A stretch of 64,000 nt of DNA from Gautieria morchelliformis (taxonomy: Eukaryota > Basidiomycota > Agaricomycetes > Gomphales > Gomphaceae). The stretch spans positions 186,001-250,000 of the forward strand of contig WHVA01000018.1 in NCBI GenBank assembly GCA_015179125.1. Reading direction: 5' to 3'. Position numbers and translations under genes: made by a program. Positions within the stretch are counted from its first letter, which is position 1; each line of letters opens with the position of its first letter. The notes below the pieces were generated by a model. The model searched no databases. It was not told the DNA's origin and was given only the letters and a program-made list of their open reading frames with translations. This document shows positions 45,951 through 57,685 of this stretch, in pieces.

Positions 45951-47330
45951 CTATCCGCGTCCGCTCAAATTCGCACTTTTCCGGCTTGAGACACAGGTTG
46001 TACTCCCGGAGCCGTTCCAGCACTCTCCGCACGACTTCCCGATGTTCGGACATTGTTTTTGTGAAGAGAGGATGTCATCGAGGTAGACGCAGACAACCCC
46101 TTCTGCTATCATGTCACGGAAAATGTCATTCATCATCGTCTGGAATGTGGCGGACTGTTGGTGAGGCCAAAGAACATGACCTGTGGCTCAAAGAGTCCTC
46201 GGTTGGTGCGGAATGCGGCCTTCCACTCGTCTCCCTCCGGATCCGACATTATTGAAGCCCCAGCGACATCCAGCTTAGTGAAGTACTTGCCCCACGGAGT
46301 TGTGTGATTAGTTCGAAATGAGTGGAATGGGGTACCAGTTCTTGATCGTGATCGCATTCAAGGCCCGGTAATCCTGCACAAGTCTGAGCGAGCTGTCCTT
46401 CTTCTTGATGAAGAACACCGGAGATGCCATGGGTGACTTGGAGGGGGGATCCTCCTGTACGGAGGTTTTCCGCAAGGAATGCATCGAGCTCTACCTGCTC
46501 CTTGGGTGACAGCGGGTAGACTTGCAGTTGGTGGGCTTTGACCCAGGCTCCAACTGATGGCATGGTCCCACAGCTTCCGTGGAGGCAGGGCATCAAACGA
46601 CTCCTTGGAAAAGACGTCCTCGAACTCCCGCAGGTACTCCGGAATTTCCGCCTCCACTCTATCATGCTTCTTGGAGGTTTCAGCAAGGCGTTGCGAAATA
46701 TTTCCGGTGGGCGGATGTGTTCCGCTTCCGGCGGAAGGTTTACGTACAGCAAGCGCTCCCCTTCCGCCAGAGTGTCTTCGGGCCGAGTCGGATGACGTCG
46801 GAGTCGGAATCGGAATTGGAATTGGAGTGGGATCCGGTTCAAATTCCACTTCCGAGTCTTCTTCTGCAAGCAGTGGATGGGGGCCAGAACGACATGTCTG
46901 TATGAGCGTTCGGTCTTCCGCTGCTCCTGGCGTCCTTCCACACTTCCGACCGGCACATGTGACACTTGGCTGGACATCGACTCATCAGTACCTTCCGAGT
47001 CTGCCAATTGATCTCCGGGTTGTGCTCCTGAAGCCAGGTAAACCCGAGGATGATGTCTTGCTTCCCCAGGCTGGTGACTGCAAAGGAAGTGCATTCTGAG
47101 TGCCATCGTAGCGGAGAATTGTGTCTACTATCTCCATGATGGACCCTGCCTCATTGGGGCTCCATCCACATTGAACACCGGGATTCACGTTGCAACTTCC
47201 GCGTGGTCAGTCGGTTCCGTTCCACATAGTCCCGGTCTATAAACTGACCAGTGGCCCCGCAATCGACAAGGGCGGGTCCGGATTTGACTTCCGCTGTATC
47301 GTCGTCTGGATCTCCACCTTAATGACTAGT
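45951..47330 (-). pseudogene. Gypsy B protease and reverse transcriptase core
   Basis: On the minus strand ALVDCGATGQFIDRDYVERN (about 47215-47280) is the protease active site, with Cys where Ser or Thr is usual in D-[ST]-G. Then come PEYLREFEDVFSKESFDALP (46640), KYFTKLDVAGAS, DEWKAAFRTNRGLFEP and FFGLTNSP, and the catalytic VYLDDIL at about 46070. Frameshifts near 46540, 46360 and 46140 break the frame. Confidence 0.87.
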
Positions 47331-47599
47331 GACTTGGGGCCAGGGGTGGCAGCAACAACATAGCGCTTCGGAAGGTGTTTCTCCCAAGGGCGGATGCGGG
47401 ATGGACGGGGTGTCGGATTTGGTTTTGTGTGACTTTATCCGTGGGTCTGTACGAAGTGAGGGGAGTGGGGCTTTTCATTCTCTACTTCAAGACAGGCAAA
47501 CCGGTTATGTACAGGCAGCAGGGGCACACATCTCACCCGCTGTGCGTCACAAAATCCGACGCATCTCTGCTTCCGGTGGATCATGTTCCACATTTTCGG

Positions 47600-48890
47600 A
47601 AACATCTTCAGCAGTGGGCACTCCGCTTATGTCCACAAGTGCGAGGAACTCTGGAAGAGCTCGAGTTTCTCCTCTGTGGTCATAAGCCGATATCAAAAGC
47701 TTGGGGGCACTCGTGAGCATAGTGGCCTGGTTGTCGACATCGGAAGCAGGTGATAGTTCCGTGGCCTTTTCCGCGCATGCGGTCAACATCCATCGGGTCA
47801 GAGCCACTCTTCGAGGGAGGAGGGCTATGGTTCCTAATAGGAGCAGGCGGAGCAAGCGTCGGAAATAATTTCCGTGTGGGAATGAATGCGCTTCCGGGTT
47901 TTGGCACAGGTGGAGTAGGACGAGTGGAACTGCGTGTCATGTTCCGGCTTGTCTCCACGAAGGCCTTATTTGCTTCCCTGTTCTGGGACACCCTCTGCGC
48001 AGCTTGGTACCACCCTTCCGGGTCATCAAAATCCGGAGCTCCATCCCCAAGCAGCACAACTTGGTTCTGGAGTGTCAGATCAAGTCCTCGTTGGAATTTG
48101 ATGACAATCGTCTTGTCGTCGTCATACTCCGCAAGGTCGATGCGCTCCTGGAAGCGATTGATGTAGTCATCGACCGGATCCTTGGCCTGGTACCAGCTGG
48201 TCACCTCGAGCTTCGTAAGGGCTGTGAGCTGCTCGTTTTTTGGGCAGAACTGGTCGGAAAATGATTTCTCGAAGGCGTCCCAGTCCCGGAAGTAGTTCCC
48301 CTTGCCCTTTGCTTCATGTCGGATCACCTTGTTTGCAAAACGGGCTGCGCGGTCCGACTTGAAAAAGGACAATGCCCAGTGAATCCGAGCCTGGTCGTTC
48401 GGAAAGAGTCTCCGACAATTGCGAAGCAGATGCTGCATGTGTTGAAGAATGCACGTCCCTTCTCCTGATCTCCGTCAAAGTCCGCCGGAGTTGCAGGTTT
48501 GACCTTTGCTAACTTCGCGGAGACCCTCTCTTCCGCTACTTCCGCTTTTCCGAAATCCGGATCGTCCAGCATTTCATTTCCACCACTTTGTGGAATATCT
48601 AACTTAGCCAAAATCGCTTGTAAGGCTGTTTCAATCACATCGGTCTTCATCCAGTTCCGCGTCAGTTCCTCCTCCATATTCTGAAGACGATCGTCCGGAT
48701 CCATGTCGGAAGGAGAAATATGGGACGGGATTTCTGGGGTTGGGAGCTCGATGTAAGAAGAGGGGCTGTCGTACGCTGTGTGTGCGGAAGAGGTCGTGAT
48801 CTCTGAGTCGCTGTCTCTGATTCCGAACGCACCTATGGCAAATGCAACCCGCAGTACGACCGCCGGTCCTCTAGGGGAGAGACTTTTCTG
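47600..48890 (-). pseudogene. Gypsy B gag with CCHC zinc knuckle
   Basis: The N-terminal part (IELPTPEIPSHISPSDMDPD, then DDRLQNMEEELTRNWMKTD) shifts frame once near 48430 into the capsid-like domain: ARIHWALSFFKSDRAARFAN, WDAFEKSFSDQFCPKNEQLT, DYINRFQERIDLAEYDDDKT. It ends in a CCHC knuckle CFRCRQPGHYAHEC near 47720. Apart from the one frameshift it is well preserved. Confidence 0.9.
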
Positions 48891-48891
48891 C

Positions 48892-49372
48892 TGTAAGGGC
48901 AACTCTGGCTGGTTGTGGAGATCACACTACCACACAACTGACAAGGGGAAATCCAAAGTATGTATAAATGAACAGAGTATGCAAGAGAGGGGATTCTCAC
49001 CTGACAAGGGGAAATCCAAAGAGAAAAGTCTAAGGACCCCCAATGTCAGCGAGCCCGTATTATACTACGCTGCGCAGCCAGGGACAACACTTGGCACCCG
49101 CCATCAACCCTGCATCTCCCTGACCCTTGATCGACCCTTGATGCCACCTATTACGCGAGTCGCTTGATTTCCGACACTGTTCCAAGAGTGGAAGTCGGAA
49201 ATTGGAGTGGAACTGGCGAGGCGAACAGAACTGGTGGAAGTTCTCCCAGAAGCAGAATCATTTCTGAAAGCAGAGGCGGAGATGGAATCGGAACCGGAAG
49301 CGGAGTCGGAAATGGAGTCGGAACTGGGTGTGGTGTCGGAACTGGAAATGGAAAACAGGGTGTCCCCTGACA
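48892..49372 (-). repeat. 5' LTR of gypsy B (481 bp)
   Basis: Plus strand TGTAAGGGCAACTCTGG ... GTCCCCTGACA. It keeps both copies of the 19-bp direct repeat that is reduced to one copy in the other LTR. It joins LINE sequence directly at 49373. Confidence 0.9.
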
Positions 49373-52115
49373 CCTGCACTTTCAAGGTTTTGTGATGCCT
49401 CTGCAGCTCCGCTGACCTGCTGATCAGCATCTTGCCTCTGCATATTGGTATCCCTCACCGTTCCTCAGTGGATTCGCCTTTCGCCACCCTCTTTGCTTCC
49501 CTGTCCACGTGTTCATTGCCTCTGATGCCCTCATGCCCTGGTATCCACCTCATCATCACTGTTGCTCTCCTGCCTGTGTCCCTTCTCATTGCCTCTATCG
49601 GCTTGTGCACCGCATTGACCAGGTACTGCCCCGATATAGCCCTCCCTGGTCGTTTGTATTGCGGCTTGGTTGTCTAAGCCCAGCATGTGCGTTCCGTAGC
49701 CCACCTCCCTTAACATTTTTGCTCCCAATGCCGCGCCTAGGAGTTTGGCTTCAAAGACCATGTGTTCGTCTGCTGTTCCCATGTACTTTCTGACAACCTT
49801 TTTTACCGTGCACCTTTGATACAGCACCGCCGCTGCTCCCACCCCTCCATCTATCATCGAGCTGTCCAAATAAACAGTGGCTTCTGCTGCGCCCCCCGCG
49901 CCGCCTTCCACCGCCATAGCCTTGTCGCTGGGGATGCTGATCTCAAATGCCAGCCCCCATTTGGGCCTGTGCTTCACGACCTCAATCATCTCCATCTGTT
50001 GTGGCTTTAGGCTGAACCCATGCATCATCTCGTGGAGCAGTGACCTGTGCTGGTTGACGTATCTGTTGGCCGCTTTTCTCACGTGCTTTGAAAGGGGATG
50101 CTGAGAAGGCAGACACTTTAGTCTAACTGCGGCTCTATGCACAATTTTTGATACTAGTAGCGGGAAAGGTAACAGGTTTGCATGCGCATCAATCGCGTCA
50201 TTTGCCATTGTCCACATTGCACCGGTGATTGCTAGAGCCGCCTGTCTTTGCACCCTGGCCAGCTTGTTGATGTAGCCTTTGGTTCCCTTTGTGTGCTTGG
50301 ACTCTGGTGCCAGAAATGTATCAGCTGCATACAGTACCCTCGGTATGACCACCACAATGTAAAACTGTCTCATGTGTTTTGCCAAGACTCCCTTAGCCAT
50401 CTTTGCAATCCTGCGGTACTGGTCCATTATTTTGGTCACCTTTTCCAGTGCGTAATTGACCTGACATTTGAACCGAAGCTCCTGGTCCACCATTATTCCC
50501 AGATACTTGTGCACCTCAGTTGGGACAACCTCCTGGGTGCCGATCATGATGGAAGGTCCACACATTCTTCGCTTTCGTTATTGTGTAGTGGAGCGCATCT
50601 GTCGTTGTTCTCCCCTGCCTGCAGCCGTAGTGATTGTCCAGGAGCAAGTTGTGCAGCTCAGCCATTTTACCCAAGTCCTCCGCCACGCACAATGAGAGTA
50701 TCTTTCTGAGTGTGTCCAGCAGCACTATCGGGCAGTATGCCCCTGGTACTGTATAGTCGCCCTTGCCAGGTTTCCGCAGGACCAGGATGTCAGAGTCTCT
50801 CCACAGCGCTGGGTATACTTTCAGCGTGAACGTCGCTCTGAAGAGCTGTTTGATGTACGGCAGCAGGAGCTGTATGCACTGTTTCAGCACTACGTTCGCT
50901 ATTCCATTCGCTCCCGGGGCCTTGAAGGGGTTGGTGCGTTTAATAGCCCTTCTGACCTGGTCCTCTGTTATCTCCTCATAGGCAAAGGCCGGTGGCGGGT
51001 AGTCATAGCCAGGCGGCACCTGTACATTAGCGTTCTGCAATGGCAGAAAGAAGGTGTGCAGGAGCATCTTTGACTTCTCATCATTTGTGGTGGCAGTCCA
51101 TGTTGAGCCGTCCCCTCGCTTGATGGAGAGCGTGGGCACTCTAGCTTTGGCGCCATCTGTAGCTTCCCCAGTGGCAAACTGGCTTGCTGTCCAAACCGTG
51201 TGCTTATCCACTGTCGCTAGAAACTCCTGTTCCTGCTTCGCACTCTCTATGGCAGCGGCGTACTGATTTCTCGCCCTCTTATATCTTGTGTGCATGTCAT
51301 CTGTCTGGTTGTTGCGTCGGTTGTAGGCCTGCCAAGCTAACTTCCTCATGCCCTTCCTCATCAGGTGAGCTCCTTGGTCCACCATCGCTCATGTACGGGG
51401 ATGGCTTTATCTTGGGGATGAGCTCATCCGTTGTGTCGCTTATTGCCCTGTTTACCCCTTCCAGCATCCTGTCGAACTCTTGCTTGCAGGTTGGTGCGTC
51501 ATCTGCAACTGCCCTCAACCACTCCTCTAAGCTCTTGTTGTATTTCCCCCAGTCCACTAGGCGGTAATTGTGCTTTGGGACGTCCTGCAACACCGTCGTG
51601 GTCATGTCGAAGGATGTGTCGACTGGTATGTGATTGCTGCAAGCGGGCTGATCTTCTGGAACTGTGGTACATTGGAGCATGGCACCTACAAGCTCCACCG
51701 ACATGAACACATTGTCTGTGCACATGCAATTGCCTGTTGAGTGTGCAATGAGCGTTGACAGATCCTTCGGCAGCGCCATTATTAGGTCCTTCTCCACCAT
51801 CGCTTCTAAGAGCAGTTGAGCCGCATCTAGATTGGTGTGCGCATTTCTTTCTTCATCCCACTGAGGGTGGTGCCGGTTAAAGTCTCCGAGCCATACCATG
51901 CCTGCTTCCCTCTCGCCTCTCCCCACATGTTCTGGTTGTGCCTGTAGATACTCGTTAACTCGTTGTATGCTTTCTGAGTGCACACAGTCACAATAAAAGT
52001 TAAGAATCATTACGACACCGGCTTGTGTTTTTATTTTAACCCCTGTCATATCCGGGTGCCCCACGTCTATCGCCTCCCACATGTCCGTTCTTATGCTCCT
52101 GTTGACCATTATCAT
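49373..52115 (-). pseudogene. Tad1-like LINE ORF2: endonuclease, RT (core deleted), RNase H
   Basis: Minus strand. An APE-type endonuclease (MVWLGDFNRHHPQWDEERN) ends in CSNHIPV, where SDH is usual, so the catalytic Asp is Asn. A frameshift near 51370 leads into the RT: NPFKAPGANGIANVVLKQC, SLCVAEDLGK, HYGCRQGRTTTDALHYT. At about 50570 the frame jumps from TITKAKNV to CGPSIMIGTQEVVPTEVHK, so the palm with the YxDD catalytic motif is deleted. The RNase H domain follows (TVYLDSSMIDGGVGAAAV, FEAKLLGAALGAK, LGLDNQAAIQ, then frameshifted WIPGHEGIRGNEHVDREAK). The 3' end is cut off at 49373 by gypsy B. The RNase H domain after RT points to the Tad1 clade. Confidence 0.9.
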
Positions 52116-52491
52116 GGTGCGCGTTCGTTTCTCCTTGCCCTTGTAGTGTGTTTTGGAGTAGATTGTGTACCAGTGGTGGGTCGATCACGCGTTTCCCAAA
52201 TGATCGATGTAAGGCTCTTGCACTGCCAGGATGTCGTATTCTTATCCTTAGTGTTTTTCCTTGCATCTGGTTATCACTCATTCCACTTCCGTTCTGCTGT
52301 GGCCCGCTCGCAATTCTGCTCTATCCCCATTCGCGTTGCTCAGGAAATGCTCGCTGATTGTGGTTTGTCTTGAGCCCGGTTGTGTGGCTGCCTTGACCTG
52401 CCTCTCATCAGCTGCTGCTGCCACCCATCATCCCTGTGCCCAACCCACGGGTTTGCCGTTGCGCGCCTTTGCTGGGCCTGGGCCCCTGCCC

Positions 52492-53539
52492 CTATTCGCT
52501 GCTGCTGCCTCTCCGGTCCCCCTCCTTGATCCCCCCGCTGCTGCCTCTGCTCCACCTCTTCCTGTGCACCGTGGCCTTCGCTGGCTTGCGCTGCTGCTGC
52601 CGGGGCCACCCCGCAGCCACGTCAGTTTGAGCATCCCGCTGCTCCCAGGTGCAGGGGTTTTCATCCGGGAAGAACTTGTAAGTACTCTCCGGGTCCCCTT
52701 TCTCGATCCTTTCGCTGGCCCCGACAAACTTAGGGCACGTTCTGTCCCACGACGCGTGTCCTGTGACGTTGCAATTAACGCAGCGAAACTTGTCCAGGTC
52801 AGTTTCCTCGCAGGTTGCCGTTCTGTGCTGCTTCACGCACATGCCACAGGTTTCCTGCTCCTCGCATGCTGCCACCAGATGCCTGGTGTATTTCTGGCAC
52901 TTCAGACACCTGCGTGGTTCCCTTCTCATCCTCCTAGCCCACGTGCATTTTCCTGCGATGACCAGCCCATCCCTGATTGGCTGAAGCGCGCAATGAGGTG
53001 CGCCGTCCTCTGCCCCAGGCTGCACCTCTGTATGGGCTTTATCCATCTCGTTGTTATTAGTGTGCCTTCCGGTATGCCAGAGTCGCGTTCTATTCTGGCT
53101 TGTTCTGCAAGTGCGTCTGGGGCATGGCTGACCGGGACATATTCCACAATTAACGAAAGGGCACGCTCTTTGACCACCGCAGACGTGCTGAACTTGCGTA
53201 GGAAACCCTCCTTGTGGTTCTGAATTGCGGCCGCCGCCTCCTGTGTGTCCAGATCGAAGACGATGCCTCCGTTGGCGAGTTTCTTGACCCCCACAAACCT
53301 CGGCTGCACTCCCCCCTCTAGCACGTCCATGTGCTCTATCGCTTCGTTAGCCTCGGTGATCAATTCCTGCTCAGTTAACTCGTCGAACGGGTTGACCTCC
53401 GCGCTTGGGTCTTTGTCTATCAGGATCTGCCGGCTCCTTGCCTTTGCTCTGGCTAGGGTGTTGTAATGCATGATTGGAATGGTACCCTTCAGTGCATGGC
53501 GTACGTCAGCTCAGGCATCGTCTCTATCAGCGGCCTGCC
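52492..53539 (-). pseudogene. Tad1-like LINE ORF1 with gag-type zinc knuckles
   Basis: Minus strand. From the gypsy C border the frame reads DRDDA, a TGA, then ADVRHALKGTIPIMHYNTLA, VNPFDELTEQELITEANEAI, NGGIVFDLDTQEAAAAIQNH and LIVEYVPVSHAPDALAEQAR. After a frameshift near 52985 come cysteine clusters CLKCQKY...CGMCVKQHRTATC and CVNCNVTGHASWDRTC, RNA-binding knuckles of LINE ORF1 proteins. The N-terminal part lies on the far side of gypsy C at 62175-62400. Confidence 0.85.
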
Positions 53540-53761
53540 TGTAAGATGGGTTAGAGGGGACTTCGAAATATCTTAGCAGATGGGATGACCAGTTGTAACC
53601 AAGTATATGTTCGGGGTCAGTTCTCTCTATTATACATGTATCGTTTCAGTAGGCTACTTATATGAGGAGACACGGGCCTAGGTGCCCATGTCTTACCTTT
53701 TGGTATGCTTAAGTGGTCGGCCGTATTGGATCTCCACTGGTAATTATGCCGGTTCCTTACA
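53540..53761 (-). repeat. 3' LTR of gypsy C (222 bp)
   Basis: Plus strand TGTAAGATGGGTTAG ... CCGGTTCCTTACA. It differs from the other LTR at eight positions by eye. Seven are transitions with T or A in this copy, and five of these are at CpG. Confidence 0.93.
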
Positions 53762-53929
53762 CTCGCCCTCCCTGTTCGACGCAGTCGGACAAAAACGCTG
53801 AAGGGAAAAAGGTACTTTTGAAGCCCAGTAGCTTCAAAAAAGCTGGTAAAGTACATTCTTGTGCCTGACATACTTATGTCGGTCGACGAAAAAAAGTTTG
53901 GAAGAAGAAAAAGGTACGTGGCGCATTGG

Positions 53930-55209
53930 TGCAGTTTCCGTTGCGTCTAGTAATTCTCGATCTCAAAAGGCAGCTCAGTCAGGTTATTCGTCAAGCTGTC
54001 TGGGAACGTCTCAGACGTGTCTGCTGTTACGTCCATATTGGAGTCTGTTTCGATCCTGGGTGCCATTGGCAACACGGCTGCAAATTTTGGATATGACGTT
54101 GGTAAGTGCTGAATAGGTACTGATGTGAGGCTGATGAGGCATACCCTTGCCTTTGCCTTTTCCAGGTTCGCTAGCGGTGTCCTTGAGACGCTCTGTCATT
54201 TCGTTCTGCAAGGCTTCCAAGGCCGCACACTGTGATTTGATGACTCTCGCTAGGTCGGAAAGGCGAGTTGAGATGCGGGACGACGAACTGCTCTCGTCAT
54301 ACTCGCGGGCGGATTTCCGGTGGGAGGGGGGCGCATAGTTTTTATAAACATGCGGTTTGTACCACCCCTTATTTCTGCCGCACCATCCTCCTAGACCTCC
54401 TCAACCTCATCTATAGGTCTTTGCGCCGCCGTGGCCGTTTCCGCGATCAAAGTCGCGGATTTTCTGCATCAGCGCCATGTTATAGTCCATTGACATCAAG
54501 CCGGTGGTAGGGTACGCTGGATACCCTGGGTAAGGATTCCCAGCTGGGTAGGGCCCATGTGCGCCGGCGTAAGGATGGGATAAGTGAGTAGTTGGGAGCT
54601 GCACATTGCGGTGAGTGTCCAAGATCTCGGCAGGAGGACGCTGAACGCGAACTCTAGCTTCCTCAGCATTCCGGGGTTTTTATGATTTGTTGCCCATTCC
54701 TCAAACCCATCGGGAGCGTCACCAGGGTGTGGGGCACTGTAGTTTGCGTTCTCGGTAAGTTTATAGAGGTATTGATAATAGACTCCCAACGTGAAGGCCT
54801 CTTCAGCAGAATGCATCTGTCTGGAGGGGGTGCATGTTGGGAGGGTTGAACTCGTCCTTGGTGAGTTTATATGTAATTCCCCGTGCGTATCTATTATGTT
54901 TGCTTGTAGGTCCACTGAATCGGTCAGAGAGGCAACGAATGTTTCAGGGACATCGGCCTGTATTCAGACGTCCGAGGGTGGGTTACCTGAACCACTCATC
55001 ATATGATCAATCAGATCAATACCATTGTTTTCCAGGTATGCGTCTAGTGCCGACAGATGTTTCATGGCACCATAGTGTAACCAAGTCCGGTCCCCAGATT
55101 GCCATTCGATCTCAAACCAAGCTGTACGACCCCGTCCGAAGTGAGACAGGATTGCCTTTACAAGGAATTCAGTTGGTGCATTGTCTAAGCTAGTTATTTG
55201 ATCGATCGA
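53930..55209 (-). pseudogene. Gypsy C chromodomain and long C-terminal extension of pol
   Basis: The integrase frame continues past a TGA (55210-55212) into a chromodomain (TEFLVKAILSHFGRGRTAWF, EWQSGDRTWLHYGAMKH, LSALDAYLE). After DHMMSGSGNPPSDV and another TGA it reads IQADVPETFVASLTDSVD, EEAFTLGVYYQYLYKLTENA, a Gly/Tyr/Pro-rich part (HPYAGAHGPYPAGNPYPGYP), a Gly-rich hinge with two TGA codons (about 54400), KGWYKPHVYKNYAPPSHRK, a coiled coil (LSDLARVIKSQCAALEALQN) and GKGKGKG. A likely intron (GTATGCC...CAG) precedes an acidic end, ETDSNMDVTADTSETF to IENY and TAG near 53943. One frameshift lies near 54660. No known domain follows the chromodomain. Confidence 0.7.
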
Positions 55210-56592
55210 TCAGCCGGGAAAACGTCGGTCGTCATTTGCCAAGTGAATGCGCAGTAGGCTTGCGTGGAATACAGGGTGTATTCCACGGCTGAGTAAGTCA
55301 GATGGTAGAGCCAGCTGATATGTTGTTTTAGACATTACTTCCTTCGTGATGCGGTATGGTCCGACATACTTCGGGACAAGTTTGCATGCGCGCCCCTTAG
55401 GTAGGGATAGGTTTTCCGTTGATAAATACACTAGGTCGCCGACAGCAAATGGGGCCTTGCTGCGGCGATTGTTCGCGTAGTAAGTCTGTTTCACTCGCTG
55501 TACTAGTATTGCGTCATGTGCTGATATCAGAGCATCCCGGAGGCGCGTAATGAAGGGGCGTATGCCAGGTATCGCATCTTGCGCCGTGTTCCACAGCATG
55601 GGTGCAGGGACGCTTCCGTAGTTCAGGAAGAAAGGTGAGTACCCAGTGATGTTGGATCGTGTGCTGTTAAACGTGTATTCTATCATAGGCAGCTTTTGCA
55701 CCCAGTCCTTTTGATCGGGTGATACGGCAAGATGGAGCATTTGTGTTACCGTGCGATTCGCTCGCTTGGTGGTGCCGTCTGTCTGTGGATGGTACGCAGT
55801 AGACATGCGGAGCTCGCTGTTAGTGAGGCGGTGTAGGTGTTCCCAAAAACTGCTCATGAACAGCGAGTCTCTGTCGCTGACGATGATTTCAGGTATTCCA
55901 TGCAGCTTGTAAATGCTGTCAAAGATCATCTCGGCGATATCTCGTGCTCGGTAAGTGCTTTTCGAGGGTAACAAGTGTACCATTGATGAAAGATGATCTA
56001 TTACAATGCAGATCATGTCGAATTCGCCTAGTCGGTTGCGCGATCCAGGCAAAGGTCTGACAAAATCGACGCCGACCTGCTGCCATCTGCGGAATGGGAC
56101 AGGGAGCAACTTAAGCTTCCCCAGCGGCTTCTGGTTGCGTGATTTCCCCGTTGCGCACGTGTGGCAGGCGGTGCAGTAGTCTGTGATGTCCTGGTGCATG
56201 CCCGGCCACCACATGTTGCTTCTGAGGTAATGAAATGTTTTTCGCCCTCCCAGATGCGCTAACATCGAGTGTGCGTGGGATATCAGGACCTCCCTGATGG
56301 ATTCTCCATTGGTCAGGCTGTCGGGTATGCATAGGAGCTCCAGACTGTGCTCAGTCAGGTAATACAGGCCGTCGCGTACACTGAAGTTGTTGTATGTGTC
56401 GGGCTCCTTCTGCATCTTACTGAAGAATTTATCCTCACTATATAGGTTCCTAAGACAGTCCCGGAACTTCAGGGATGGGTGCATCATCGATACAACCTCG
56501 GAAAAGGGAGGCGGTGTGTATTGTTCATCGTCTCCTGCTATCGGTAACAAGTCTGGTAGGGGTTCGTCGGACTCCTCTCTTAGAGGACTCAT
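55210..56592 (-). pseudogene. Gypsy C integrase
   Basis: Minus strand frame of 460 codons. Zinc-binding region: HAHSMLAHLGGRKTFHYL then CTACHTC. Catalytic core: VGVDFVRPLPGSRNR (Asp), EIIVSDRDSLFM (Asp), then TDGTTKRANRTV, where Lys replaces the catalytic Glu of the usual TERAN. C-terminal part: FAVGDLVYLSTENLSLPKG, then KLVPKYVGPYRI and IHPVFHASLLR. The start ATG overlaps the stop of the upstream RNase H frame (ATGA at 56589-56592), which most likely reflects a 1-nt frameshift in a once continuous pol. Integration activity should be lost. Confidence 0.92.
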
Positions 56593-57680
56593 CGCGTCTT
56601 GGTCATCACCATGGTGTGAGCGGCTCGCTCTGTTATTACTGCACGGGGCGGCTCAGGGCCCTTGTCGCGGGACGCTTGCTGAGGTGACTTCTTTGTCATT
56701 TTCTTCGATTTTTTCTTATTGTGTTGTCGTACTTTCAGCAGTGCCGCACGGGCCTCTTCGCTGATAGGCAGGACGGCGACCCCTCTGGCAGAGTGGTCAT
56801 CCGGGCGATTGGTGCGTGCAGTTCTTATGCGCGTGCTTGCCCTTACCGGCTGCTCCTCTGGAGCTTGGTTAGAGACCGGCGGGCCATTCTTGGCGTGCTC
56901 TGCTCTAATCAACGCTGCTATTTGCAGATCTACCTCGCCCTTCGCCTCAGCTCCCATGAGGAGAGGACGAGAGAGGCTTTGCAGCGATGTAGGGATGCCA
57001 GGTGCATCGTTCTCGTGGATATATTCTGAGTCGGCCCTGACAATTCCCAAGCTCTCGTTGCTGTAGATGCGTGACAACGCGTCTGCGAATATGTTGGTCG
57101 GGCCCGGGATATATTTGATCTCAAAGGTAAAGTCACTTAGCAGATCTATCCAGCGTTGTTGGCACGCTGACAGGTTTTTCTGCTTCATGAGGAATTCAAT
57201 TGGCTTGTGATCTGTGTAGATATTGAAGCGGATGCCTAGCAATAGGTATCTGTAGCGCTTGAGGGATTCAACCATGGCAAGTAATTCCCTTTCGTGCACA
57301 GGGTAGTTTTGCTGTGCTGAATTGAATTTTCCTGACCAGAACACGATGATGTTGACGTTCGGAGGTTTGCCTTGTGTCACTATTCCTCCTCCCCCAGTCT
57401 GACTTGCGTCTATAGTCAGACTCACTGGGTTCTCAACGGGATCGGCCTTGTAGTCGATCGGTAATCTATGTAAGTCCCGGTACTTCTGTATGGAGGATTT
57501 GATTTCCTCAAATGCTCATTGTTCTGTAGGGCCCCACCTCCAAACCCTAGTTGCGCCGGTGAGCGTGCTCAGCACAGAGCTGCTGAGCCGTAGCCCAGGG
57601 CAGTTATCTGAGAGATAACCGGCGATGCCCACAAATTGAGCTAGAAGCGCTTTATTCGTGGGTGTCTTCCAGTTTGCAAT
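56589..57680 (-). pseudogene. Gypsy C RNase H and linker
   Basis: From a 1-nt shift after MIPTK the frame reads VDQIANWKTPTNKALLAQFV, VWRWGPTEQ, TGA (57516-57518, Arg expected), AFEEIKSSIQKYRDLHRLPI, then SLTIDASQTGGGGIV, FNSAQQNYPVHERELLAMVE, IYTDHKPIEFLMKQKNLSAC and PGPTNIFADALSRIY. These are the RT connection and RNase H domains. A basic, low-complexity linker leads to the integrase. Confidence 0.9.
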
Positions 57681-57685
57681 TTGGT

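Larger units (their letters stand above)
43249..49372 (-). mobile_element. Gypsy family B: chromodomain Ty3/gypsy element with both LTRs
   Basis: Direct LTRs (43249-43666 and 48892-49372) bracket, on the minus strand, gag with CCHC knuckle, protease, RT, RNase H, integrase, chromodomain and a polypurine tract (plus strand TCACCCCCCCTCT after 43666). Multiple frameshifts make it inactive. The flanks do not form a target duplication: GTGTC on the left, CCTGC on the right. The right side is LINE sequence and the left side is not, so the element or its surroundings were rearranged after insertion. Confidence 0.92.
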
